From Trichoplax adhaerens (lineage: Eukaryota; Placozoa; Uniplacotomia; Trichoplacea; Trichoplacidae): DNA of 64,000 bases. The position numbers and the translations under genes were made by a program. Of this stretch, positions 41,501-53,947 are shown piece by piece. The notes below the pieces were generated by a model. It ran no database searches. It saw nothing but the letters and a program-made list of their open reading frames with translations, and was not told the DNA's origin. Position 1 is the stretch's first letter. Each line of letters begins with the position of its first letter. The stretch is from NCBI RefSeq assembly GCF_000150275.1, contig NW_002060953.1, positions 288,561 to 352,560 of the forward strand, written 5' to 3'.

Positions 41501-43964
41501 ATGAAGAGAGTGTTTATGAAGAAATTGACGATGATCTTCTTGATGATGATGATAATGTAGTTGACTTAAGAGCATATCGAAGTATGGGAGGTTGTGTTTA
41601 TATCGATCTTATTCAATTACCACCACAGCGCAAAAAAATTAAAAACTGGATTATCAGAGAAAGTTAGTAATCACTTGTGTAGCTAACTGAATTGACTACA
41701 GATAATTGGCTAAATATATAAATAATTATTAACCAAAATGATACTGATACTTTGGAATATGCTTTCTGTGCAGCAATTTCTCCTGGATTACAACGTCAAG
41801 CCTATCCATTTGATGCTTCCAAACCGGTTACACCTGCTCAAACATCATCAGGCAAAGAATCTGCCAGCACAAATTCACCATCAACATCTGGCAATTCTAG
41901 TGGTTCTCTTTTAACAACTATGCAGTACGTTGTACATATAAATCTATCGATTAAGATTCTAATTGTATAGCCTTAAATAAAGCATTGTATGGCTAACATT
42001 TTCAATTTACTACTAACATTAAATATACTGTAGACTACCGCAGTACATGGTTTTTAGTGAACCCCCACAATTAGCGCGATGGGACGATAAAAATGCATGT
42101 TGGCGTTTCGACGGATTCAATGATGTTAAATATGACGAAGCGACCAAAATGATAGCCTTTAAAATTGATTTTTTTGGCCCTATTGCAATCATGCAGGTGA
42201 TGGTACTACTAAAAATTCCAGTAGTTACTGGATTAAGATGTCAAATGCACAGTATAATATCAGCGATCTACCAGTGCAAAAATGTTGTTAATCATTGCGA
42301 TTTCACTAATTCTATTCTGTAGTATCCATTTTATATTCTAAACTGTAAAATTATTTAATTTAAATAGGACAAATATTTAAATTTACCATTTCAATTCTGG
42401 GAATATACGCCATTAGATCTAAACCACGGTAAATTATTGTTTATGGCTGCCATTACAGAATTTGAAGTAGAAATTAAGGTAATCAATTTTGTGCAATTGT
42501 TGTACTTCCTCAAAAAGAAATACTACATCGTAATGAGACCGTATGAATACTCTCATTACTGACTGTGTCATTATTTTTTATTAAATAAATATCTATCATC
42601 GCCATAGTAGTTAAAGCTACAGTATTAGTTACATCATTTATTGATAAAGAAACATCTTTGATAGTAAATTACAGATTGATACAGTATTTATTTAACATTT
42701 CTACCGATCTATTTATGATCAAATAATGAGGGCATAAATAATGAGGTCAATGAATACAATTTTTCTCAATAGTTTTATTACCGTTAACACTTCTAGGATG
42801 ACGTATGTCGCATAAAACTCACTGCAGAAAGTCCTAAAGAGATTGAATTAATAACTGATAAATGGATGTCACCACAAGAGTTGATGAAAGTAAATTAAAT
42901 TCGAGAATAGTGCGATTAAAGAATGTGTAATATACTGCTAAAGAGATTATAATTCATCAGGAAGAGCATCACTTGCAAAATTTTTCCAGTTTTAATCGAT
43001 TTTTTTTCTGTCATATTAAATATCTATATCGAATAGTGTATGGAAGAAATTGGTATCGACGTCTTTCCAACAATTGATTCTGACAAATATGTTAGCATTA
43101 ATCCCAAGGTATTATCGGCATGAAAAAAATTTTATTGGTCTTTATATCAATCTGCAAATTATTTGCAGTATTCATTACTACAGTGCCATTTTAACAGATC
43201 TAAATTTCTGTACCTTTATCTTGATTCTAAAAATCTATTAATGTTCTTATACTTTTAACAGAAAAAGAAATTAGAATTCGATGTCTACCGACAGATTGCT
43301 TTAACAGGATCAGCATACAGTTACTCATGGTCAAAATGGAATACTGAAGCTGATAGCGGTCGAGATTCAATCATTTTACGAGGCGTGGAGAATTTAACGG
43401 CTGAGGAGGCAGTAAGTAGACGTTCTACAAAATGCCTTTATTTGTTTATCTATTATAAAACATTACATTTAATGATATTATTTTACAACGATATCTACAT
43501 ACAAGTATATATAATATCCTGTATATGTGCAGATGTATATGTAGTTACATTGATAAGTCCATAGCTAACTATATAGTGTCTTATAAATTTTTTATTTCTT
43601 ATGTTGAATTAGCTCGACTACAAAATTTACATGATCAATCGACAAAGAGCAAGTGAATTAAAAATTACCGAAGAAAGTGACGAATACTCAGAGTCACCAG
43701 CTGAAGGCACTCATGTAAGATATGAATTTTAAATTTTATAATTATGGACGCAGAAAGATTCGTAATTCGATTAAATCTATCAGAACTGGTTTCATATTAA
43801 CCTGTGTTCACTCTATTTTCTTTTAGTTTCACTCTGATCTTTATCACATGATTACTGACGGAGCAACACAAGATTCTTTAACCAGGATAAGGAATTCTTC
43901 CTTCTTATTTGTTGACAATCTTTATACTTGGTTGTCTTCTACAAGGTTATTCGCCTTTTCATAA
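38587..43964 (+). CDS. DNAI7: Axonemal dynein-associated factor DNAI7 (CASC1/IC97 family)
   Basis: About 20 exons, joined in phase from exon 2: ~39101-39216, 39542-39633, 39782-39886, 40000-40140, 40245-40334, 40410-40475, 40565-40668, 40774-~40930, 41004-41096, 41244-41316, 41411-41662, 41774-41924, 42034-42196, 42368-42478, 42797-42889, 43037-43108, 43262-43411, 43613-43714, 43827-43964; about 756 aa. The N-terminus is a Lys/Gly stretch and a charged coiled coil (SKKERERLRQEEAERR). Family blocks follow: WNRFMRCDGSPNPF, ATICLWANLSKNPR, IELPRLILLANIGIRV, DDDNVVDLRAYRSMGG, LARWDDKNACWRFDG, GSAYSYSWSKWN and FHSDLYHMITDG. Members stabilise inner-arm or other axonemal dyneins in motile cilia. The first exon is unsure: ATG at 38,587 abuts a GTGAGT donor, but its phase does not fit exon 2, so a small exon or another start is missing. 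The donor of the exon ending near 40,930 is also ambiguous. AATAAA lies at 44,188. Confidence 0.93.
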
Positions 43965-44957
43965 ACTGAACTCCTAAATCAAGCTACAGAATCTTACTAG
44001 TAAAATCATGATCAATATCACAATAACACAATGGTCAGGATATTGTAGCCATCCATGAAACAAATGTACATCAAAATGCATTCGTTTAATTGAAATCTAC
44101 TCGGATAAAACCATATAAAATTATAAGCTACCACGAAGATTAAAACGACCTACTGTCTAGATTGTGCCGTGGCTTTATAAATTCAATAATAAAACAATTA
44201 TCATTTTTCAGGTGCAGTATCATAACTGCTTATCCATCAAGGATTATTTCTACGATTATAAACATTATGTAATCAAATTTATATTTTGAAATGTCGGTAA
44301 TAAGTAACTATAATAGCTAGCAATCTTTCTAGTTCAAGAGGTAAATGTGCGTCAAAGCATCCAAGTAATTTTATCCGTTACAATAATAATGCCTCTACAT
44401 ATGTAGGTCAAACATTTATCATCTTTGATAGCACCTCCAACTAAAATTAATTAATTTAACTAATCCATAATGTAGATATTTACGAAATTGTCTTACACCC
44501 TGTCGTGAAAAATAATAAACTTGATAGAACGTATACAAGAGAGTGTAGGGCTAAGAAATGAAATAATTCTGGAGTATCAGAAACGGTCAATTCGCAAAAT
44601 ATCTAGCAAATAATAGAATTGATAAAAGTATCAATATTGCCAATTCAATAACTATAGCTGCATGCTGAAGCTAGCGATAACAAGATAATAGTTATTCTTC
44701 TTATCCTAGTATAACATAAATTTGACCATACAAAGCCGAAGAATATATCGGTGATGGGTTACGGTACTGCTTAAAACGGCTATCAAAATTTAGGTATTCC
44801 GGTAAATACACGTACTGTACGTACAAGCTTAAGGGAACTACACTCAGTTTATACCATCGGACTATAATTAGCTGCAACCTCAACATTTCATACAGTACAA
44901 TACGCTCAACTCTTAGCATCTCTAAAAGTTACGATCTAGTTCCAACAAATGTGATAT
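43965..44957. other. Convergent intergenic region DNAI7-synaptojanin
   Basis: This should hold both 3'UTRs. AATAAA at 44,188-44,193 is a candidate signal for DNAI7. The minus frame 44,701-44,919 (72 codons) lacks domains and is not called. A GTAC-type palindrome run (ACGTACTGTACGTAC) lies near 44,811. Confidence 0.5.
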
Positions 44958-47900
44958 TTAACGAGGCCTTGGCTTAGGTACAGGCCGCCAACCTGGCGGT
45001 TTTGGAGGAGCATGTGGACGCTTCACGGGGATAGGGCGAGCATTGGCAGATTTCTCAGATTGGCCATCAAAATTCGGACGAGCATCAGCGTAATCCCCAA
45101 CCTTATTGTCTGTCTGGTCACCATAACTGAGATTTGTGTTACTCTCGTTGGTAGTGGAATACTCTACCGGCCGCGGTACACCTGACAATACTACGTTATT
45201 TGCTGGCTCTGAGATTTCGTGATCATCTACATCAATAGAAATGTCACTTCCACTATCATTCTCGATATTTAGCTTACTAATCATTGCCTCTTCATTATCA
45301 CTAATAGTTTCAAACTCATAGTCCGCTGGATTGGCATTTTCATCACTAGAAGAGATCACATCGTCATCATGAATTTGAGTATTCTTATGATACTGAAGAT
45401 TATCACCTCCTGTTGGTAACGAAGATCGTGATAGATCAACTGCTTGATCATCTTGGTCAGAAGAATCAGAATTGTAAATTTCAAATTGCACTTGGGATGC
45501 TTTATTCATGTCTTGACCATCGCCACCATTTTTACCCGCCGATCGATGATAATCTTCATCATCACTGGAAGAATTGCTATTATAAGCTTGAAATTGGGTG
45601 GTATGCATTTGTGCAGTATCACTAATATTATCTTTAGATCGTACTGGCAACGGTGGTGGTGCTTTACGACTGATATTAGCCACAGAGGAATTACTGCTGC
45701 TAGTTTGAGATACTGCATTTTCATTTCTTTGTATAATATTGTTATTAGCATTCTCCCGGTAAGGTGGTGGTGGTGCTTCGGATACATTCATTGTACTAGC
45801 ATACCAAACAGTTAGATCCTTTATATCATCCGAGCTCGATCTTACAACTCCATAGTCTTGTCGCTGGTGCGATTGATTGCTATTGGTATTGTAATCAAAA
45901 TCTACTAGAGGGGTAGTCTCTTGCTGTAAATTAGGCCTTGGCGGTCGTGACGGAATCGATTTGTCTACCGTAGCCGGCCTAGCAGGTCTTTCCGGAGCAG
46001 GTGGTTTCTTTGGTACGGCTGCTGGACGTGCTGCCGGAGGAGGCGGCCGACGAGGAGCTTCTACGGGTGTAGCTGTATTTAGCGATGACGATGACTTTCC
46101 GCCAAAATCGGATGCGCTCTTTGATTGAGGTGGTCTGCCAGGTCTTGGAGGAGCCGGTGCAGGCCGCTTTATACCAGGGTGCCCAGGAACAGGAGGGCTT
46201 TTCTTCTGACCTTGTAGCTGTTGTTCCTGAGCATCGCTCATGAGCCACAAATGAGACTGTGGTATATTTAGATCTTGGATATTAGCTTCATATGCATCTA
46301 CTGTATTCTCATCATCATCTAAATCGTAGGTTAATCCTGTTGGGTAAAATTTTAAATAAACTCGTTAATCTATAGATTCTATTAGATTAATTATCAATAT
46401 ACAGGCACGGTAATTCTTACATTAGCAAACAATTAATCAAAAGAAGTACCAATACAAGTATACCGATAAAACGATCACTACACTCGCAAAATTTCTTTAT
46501 ACAATAATAGAAAGAAGTAGTATTGACGTACCCTCACTGTCCTTCCGAAAATCGCAACGAAGGGAAACTAATGTCTCCTTTCCATCGATCTAAATAGTAA
46601 CATTTATAAATGTATAGTACATAGTGTTAATAATAGAGTGATAAAAGATAGCTCTGCAAAATGATGTATGCAACAATACATTTGAAATACTAACAATAGT
46701 CTTTTCTAAGATATGAGCCGCTTTAATTGCATCATGACCATTCCAGTACGTTGCAATTGCGCTACGATAATCTATGGACCTGAAATAGAAAAGATATTAG
46801 CCGTCATTAATTATTGAACCGGATACTCATTTAAGATTTCGTTTTGGCAACAACAATAACTAAACGTTACCTAATCATTGCAATTTCACCAAAACGCCTT
46901 AGAGTAGTATATAGTCGGAAAGTAATAGGTAACAATTTTGTGGAATTAGTTGCTGACCGATCCGAAATAACTTTTACAAGAATGGACAATGGGAAAGATT
47001 TCTGACATACGGTGTTTGTTTCAGATACATAATTCTGAAAATCAGACTCCATTAAATTTTGAACGTTAACATCGATAATTGCAGCTACTGGTCGGTGATC
47101 AGAAGTCTTTAATTCAGTTCTATCGTAATAAACTAAGTGACCTTCTTTTCGTTGAGATTCAGTAACATGACTTGTTGTAATCTCTTCTAAATGATTTATG
47201 TTCATTAAATCAAGTTTCCTACTAAATTTACGATACGTTTTACTGCCATCCACTTCATCATCGCTTGAACTGTCATAGCGTTCAGATGGCTCATCACTGA
47301 TAACAGCTTTATTATTATTAGCTGGTTCACTTGAGCTATCCAGTTTATCAATACTTTTGGTGTGGCTCACATTTCCACTTCGAGCTGATTTAAAACGTCT
47401 AAATAATTTGGACGAATTTTTTATATGTTTCCACATAACTCGATCTGTCCAGGCTGGAGTTCGCTGCTTCTCGCTAGTATCGTAATCATCTGAAAATAAA
47501 TCGTACTTATATGTTGGAGCAAAATCTGGCTTTCCTTCCTTGAAACCTATAAATGACTGCAAGCAGTATTATCAAATTAGTGAATAAGGCTGGCACGACG
47601 CAAATAAATCATATCATATTTCTAAAAAATTTATTATTACCAATCCACTCTCTCGCGATTTGATTAATTGGTCCTCTTCTTGCATAGTAAGCCAGCTATT
47701 ATTCTCGATCATTTTCAGTACCTCATCTCTTGGTAAATCGATACGATAATTTAAATCACCACACCAAAAAACATAATCATGAGAATCAACCAGATAAGCC
47801 TGTTCAATTAATTCAATTAATCCCATCCATTAGCATAGAGTAAATTGTGATAAAAATATTTCCATTATAATAATGTACAACAATGAATTATTGGTTAACA

Positions 47901-50900
47901 TACCATTGAACTTTTATCGCATGACGTAATTCCAGAATACTGCAAAAAGGAACAGTTAAAATAGTGATAACAATATTATAATAACTTGTTGATTTTGAAA
48001 TAGTCTTAGGCGTAATTGTATTTAATCTTATTCGACTACATAATATTTTTTTACATTTTATCAATCTTAAATTTAAAAAAAAATTACGTATAAGTGTATT
48101 TAGTTAGAATAACATTAACATTTTAATGCAAGTACAAACCATTGGAAAAGTAAGACCCTCACGAATGTCTTTATAATCAGAATTTCTGTCATCGACGTGA
48201 TTTTGTCCAGCGGCTAAATGAGAACATATGAAGCAAAAAGTAGTTGAAAAGAGCTGAAATCTAATGCCAATGCCACCTTTATTTCCTGCCTTTCCTTTTA
48301 GACCAGTTTTAACTGTATCGACAGCAACATCTCTACAACAATAAGAATATTCAGAATCGACATTCAGTATAGTTAACAAGAACAGTTCGGAAGTAATTAA
48401 AAATAAATATTAATAATAAATAAATAGTGCAAATATATAGTTGTTACTAACTTTATGTGTGGCAACAAAGAAACCTTTACAAATATATATAAGCATACAC
48501 CAACCAACTGCTCCACAGCTACCAATGCATAACTGCTCTCTTGATTTAGGATACGTTGCAATTCATTTAGCCACTCATTTTTATTCGTATGGCTAAAAGG
48601 TATAAAAATAAGTAACAGATAATAAGTTACATGAGTGGTAATTAGCTGCCGCACAGAAAGGAAATCATAAAATATCAAAGCGTATAAAAGTATACTTTAC
48701 ATCATTTACCTAGCACCAAGTATATTAGATGCACTAAGATCTACTAGTTCTTCAAATCCAATAGCATAAATATCCGGCTTGGTTTGATTAGATAGGTCCC
48801 GATTACCTAATCCATCATAGGAGATATATTTTGCTTGCTATGAGATCACTATATACGTACAGTAGTATAATCAAAGCTGGAAATGTATTATACCATCCAA
48901 CTTATTTTACTACAAATTTTAGGGTAAATTTAATATGTTAAATAGATCTCGTTACTCCACATTCCGATTATACTTCTTTATCATAGTGAATGTATCTATG
49001 TAAGGCTTACTTCGCTGGGCTGCAATGTCTTGAGCATGAACCAGCCAATCAGCCATAGATTGATGACGAAATGCAATACTACGGAAGTGTTTACCTCCGT
49101 TTACATTCCATGTGCCGATAAATACGCGTAATGGTAGTTGCTTTGTAAGGCTATCGAGATTTTCACAAATTGTGCTCAGGTATGCCGGAGGATCTGATTA
49201 AAACAAAAATTTTTATTGATTATTATCAACGATTAGTAACGGTGTATTACAACGTTGCGTGATTCTATATCACTTACGATATCTAAATTTGTTGCTGAGA
49301 TAAGCATACGAAGTTTCAGCTACATTTCCATAACGTCTGGCATCAATACATCCACTAAAAGTGTTGCCGTAACGAATAATATCAAAAGCCTCCTGCTTTA
49401 CCGTGTCGAGCATATTACTAATAATTGTACGTCCAACTGAACTTGCTGCAACTTTGACTTTATCCATCTGAATGTTTCGATTTATAAAAATTGTATCATC
49501 CAATTGAATGTGAAGATAAAACAGATATCTACAAATATATAAATATTGAACATTTGCGATCATCAAATTATATCTCTAACCTTGGATTTGCCCTCCAGCA
49601 TTTGAGTACCAGCATACATCTTACTTATTCTATTGCCGCTGTCTTTCCATAGTGGTCTTACCGTCATTGCAAATTTTGAAAGAGTTAGCTTATCAGCTCC
49701 AATTAAGGCAATTACCTGTTGTGGCAAAATCTATTCAACAAACGAATTATCGTTTTAATCAAGGTAGTGTCCATAATTTATAAAGCGCATTGGATTTTTT
49801 TTGTCACGGTAATACAAAGTTGAATATATGATCACACCTCGGCTGCTAGCATTTCCTGAGCTGCGTTAGTTCTATCCAGGCAATCCATACAGTTTACGCG
49901 GAAAAAACCATTCTGCAGACTATGTATTAGACGTATGAAATAAGTAATTAGTACGTTAACTAATGCACATATATATATATATATGATGCGTTTACTACAA
50001 AAGAATGATAGGGTAAAGACATTAAAACTATTCAATTTCATAGATATTTAATGACACTCTATAAATAATATCTTATAGAAATTTAAATAACACTTTACTA
50101 CCTTTGAACTTCTCCATTTGAAGTGTAGTAAAATCCCATTTGATCAAAGGTCTTTTTAACTTTCTGCTTTAAGAGATAGGCCTTTTCATTAGCTTTACCA
50201 ACAGCATGAAAATCGAAAGCAACATAATTTGGCTTCAATTCTTGGGGTAATTCAGATATCATATACTGTAAAAATAAATAAAGGCCACCATATAGCACAT
50301 AAGCAAATCACTTTTCTTGACATAAAAATTAATTACAATATACCTTGAAATTTCCTGATAAAATCCCTTCCCCTTCTTTAATACCGAGAAGGTTTAATAC
50401 CGTGATATTACCATATTTATCTTTGAGTGTTTGAAAATGGCTACAACGATCGAAATAGATAGTAAAGTAAAACTTACTTGTAGCAATTTTACTAAATATA
50501 CAGCTTAATTTGGAACAAGTTGTTAGCAAATAATTTGTCATGAAAACTGAGTAACACTATGCTACAAAATTCTCGGTAAGTATAGCAAAGGACTCATTAT
50601 TCATACCTTGTAAATGCTCCTAGCGATGCTTCTGCACTGCGATCTAATTTAATTTTATGACTGCCAACCTGAGTAAAGGATAATTTAAAAAACGAGTATA
50701 GATAATGATAAGATATAATGACGAAAGAAGTCAAGTTGAAACGATAATTTTTGCTACAACAAGGACTGTTACATACCTGAATTCCTTGTTGCGACCAGAA
50801 CATCGGCACTGACCCACGCAACATTAGGAAAGATGTAGTTCCAGAATCGGTAAAAATAATCTATAGTAGAATAAAGAGCGAGTATAATATAGATATTTTG

Positions 50901-53900
50901 TTTTGTGTTTTGTTAGCAGAACCCGGTAACACCCTTTCGTGTTTAATGAAAACTAGAGAACGGTTACAGATTTTTAATTTATTCATATTTAGCTACTTGT
51001 TCAGTTTCGGCAAAATTGGCGCAATTTCCGTAATCGTCAATCCCTCTGACATTGAAGCGAGTGCCATAGCGATCACAGCTTATTCGTGATAAAATACAAA
51101 TTCGAGCTTGTTTACCATGGCAAAACAAGGTTCTAATCTCTATCGATCCACAAATTACTTGGATTAGCCAATTTTCACAGTCAATACCATACTGATAAAA
51201 TGGTGACTGCATGCCACGATTCCTAGTAAATTAAGAACCATTTTTGTTGAATTAGGATGCAACAATAATTTATGGTAAGATAAGATAGAAGCAAGGACGA
51301 TCGTCTATTCTTATTGGTGGGATAATGGAAACAACACGTTGCATAAAGGCCAAGGGTATTACATGGTAAAAAGTATATAATTACGGCTACATACCAGTAA
51401 AATCGATCATCAGATTTGAGCTGACGAGCTTGTCGTTGCAAGTTGAGTGATAGGTCATAACAATTTGTTTCTTTACTATAGGAAAAAAAGAATGCGCCAG
51501 AACCCAAGATTTTTCTGATTTCGTTTATGCGTTCAGCGTCAACATCAGGTAAATGATTTCTTGCTGTTTGGACTACTTCGACACCAGTAATGCGATAGAT
51601 TTCACTTTCGAATATTTTTCCCACTAGAAAATGACTTTTCACAAGTATAAGGTATTGCACACCTTCAGCTAAAGGAAAGATATATTATGCAATAAAAATG
51701 GAATTATTTCTTGATTTCATTGTTTTGCACCAGATCATAGATCAAATTGAAAAAATAGAAATGATGTTGTTTTATAATAGTAGTCACTGAGTAGTTAGTA
51801 CACGTTTTACTAGTTCTATTATTTAACCATTCATGTTATAATCCTACCCATTCCGTGTACAATTATAATTATTGTTCATAAATGAACATCAACTGCAAAA
51901 GGAGAATTAACTACGCTATTTTTATGTCAAGACTGAAAGGAGTTGCAATGAAGGATGAATGCTTGAATTAGGCATCATGTGCGTAGCATTGGCTTGGTCC
52001 AACTCACTATCCTATGGCCCAAATGATCGTACAGTTCTCGAGTCATGTTTTAAATTGCAATACTTCATCCTTCCATGATGTGATATCTTGATTGAATATC
52101 ATACGGTAGTACGATTGCATTATCATAATTTAAATTGATTATTATCTAATCCTTGTATGTCGTATCTTGATATTGGTACGTCTAAACTGTTTATTTTCTC
52201 TCTCTATGCAATATCTTCATTTAATATCATACTAGAATTGGACTATTATTCAATTATTGATTTCCTCTCTTCATGCAATGTCTTCATTTAGTATTGAAGT
52301 TTAGCAAACTTGTCTTGTGATATTGTCAACGAGGCATTTTATCTATTCATGTCATATTTTATTCATTACTATTGTACTGTCCTCAAGTCGTACAGTATTA
52401 TGGCATTATTAATATCGTCTACATCTCTTCATGTAATATCTTAACTTAATATTACGCTGTCGTCAAGTTGTACTATAACATACTTAATGTTGTAATTCAT
52501 CTCTTCCTATCCTGATGAACGATCGTCCAACCAGTATTATAGCATTGTCAATTGGTATTTCATCTCTTCAAGTAACATCTTACTTAATTTACTATTACAC
52601 TGTTGTCAGATTGTATTCTAGATAGTATCGTTGATGTTGTATTTCATCCTTGGATGTCCTATCTTAATCTAATATACTGTCGTCAAGTTTGTATGATGGT
52701 ATTGTCAATCTCTTATCATTGCATGTCTTATTTCGATTTCCTATTTTACGGTCAACGGCATTGTAACTTTGTCAATGGGATATTTCATCTCTTCACTTCA
52801 TATCATCATAAAGTTTGTATTCGACTGTAACACTTACAACTGTGTTATTTAATCTCTTCATATCCTATTTCTGGTTAATCTGCTACAGTAGTATAGTTGT
52901 AGTATGATATCCTTACATATTTTATCTCTATCTATAGCGATGGTGATCTGTTGCAGTTTGTCAAAGCATTTGATATCGTTATCAATTGGACTAGAAATGG
53001 TATCCATTTTAACTTACAGTGTAAACTCTTGATGATTCCAAGGCAACCGTAGACATCGCGTACCTTTTCATAATGCCGTTTCAATCCATTGGTTTCTTCA
53101 CAAGCTAATAAAGTGAAAGTAGAAAGAAGTTTATTACATGCATACTGACGAATCTTGACGCGTATGTTAACATTTGATAGTATTGGTCATTGGAAATTGC
53201 CGAGTACGATACTTGTCTATCTAGAGTAGAGTAGAGTATTTCTTTTCTTGTAGTGGTTGTAAGTTCTGATGATTGTACCGAAGTAATCCATCAGCAGAGT
53301 TGATTTGCGAAGCAAGGTAAACTACGATAGCTTTGTACTCTAATCAAAGTCTACGTCAATAAATACTCATTGCATGGTAGCATTGGCGACATTGTATCAA
53401 GTCGATCTTGCTAAGTAATAGACTGGCAGTGGTAGAGCTATTGTTGGAATTTTCTTGCCTTGATTGTAAGTTCTGGACGACTGTACTGATTGAAGGCAAT
53501 GTTCATTTGCCAAAGAAAAGATGGACTGACTACAGCTTGCTATTATGGTATGATGGCAGCAACAAGAGGGTATGAAAGTCAGCGCAGTAGTGCTAGTTTA
53601 GCTGTTGTTGCTTTTCTCTAGTATTGACTGGAAGTTATGGTTGATCATGTTGATTCAGGGCAGCATTAGTTTGCAAAAAAAGACTAGACTACAGCTTACT
53701 ATGGCATCATAGTATCGACAAGACTATATGATAGGCCTATGACAATTGAGAGAGGAGCAATTAGCAAGGACAACGATTGGAAACGACTTACAGCATTCCA
53801 CGATAGCACCATCAGCAAATAATAGCGAACAACCAGTACTTTTGTTGATATAGAGAACAGAAAGTGGATGAATTCGTTGATAGACTGTAAAGTCTTGAGT

Positions 53901-53909
53901 GAACACCAT
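44958..53909 (-). CDS. SYNJ: Synaptojanin: Sac1 and inositol 5-phosphatase with proline-rich tail
   Basis: I joined 21 coding exons in phase (4,572 nt, 1,523 aa): 53909-53792, 53104-53018, 51662-51395, 51222-50997, 50860-50777, 50668-50607, 50440-50344, 50265-50102, 49919-49838, 49730-49581, 49467-49278, 49193-49011, 48833-48710, 48592-48452, 48332-48140, 47939-47904, 47799-47641, 47556-46871, 46779-46695, 46589-46532, 46336-44958. The Sac1 domain (about 1-480) has the catalytic CX5R at C379-R385 ([10 protein letters not shown]). The 5-phosphatase (about 530-910) has [24 protein letters not shown] (747-756), TPAWTDRV (821-828) and SDHRPV. A short RRM-like segment follows (FGEIAMIR), then a long Ser/Asp-rich and proline-rich tail with many PxxP sites ([13 protein letters not shown]; end KPRPR). 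Synaptojanin removes PI(4,5)P2 from endocytic vesicles so that clathrin coats shed; its tail binds SH3 proteins including syndapin. Oddities: a 12-codon exon (47939-47904) and an acidic insert inside the 5-phosphatase. Intron 2 (53017-51663) holds a tandem repeat. Confidence 0.96.
51990..52930. repeat. Degenerate tandem repeat in synaptojanin intron 2
   Basis: A block of the type TTTCATCTCTTCATGTAATA, TCTTAATTTAATAT and ACTGTCGTCAAGTTGTA recurs throughout, for example near 52,190, 52,260, 52,345, 52,425, 52,500, 52,560, 52,640 and 52,790, with spacing roughly 70-90 bp. Copies are diverged. The 75-codon frame at 52,603-52,830 is a product of the repeat. Confidence 0.7.
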
Positions 53910-53947
53910 GTCTTCCAAGCGGATGTACAACGTAGACTAGAATAAAT

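Noticed and set aside
45413-45815. Frames opposite the synaptojanin tail
   Set aside because: They are antisense shadows of the proline-rich and Ser/Asp-rich coding exon.
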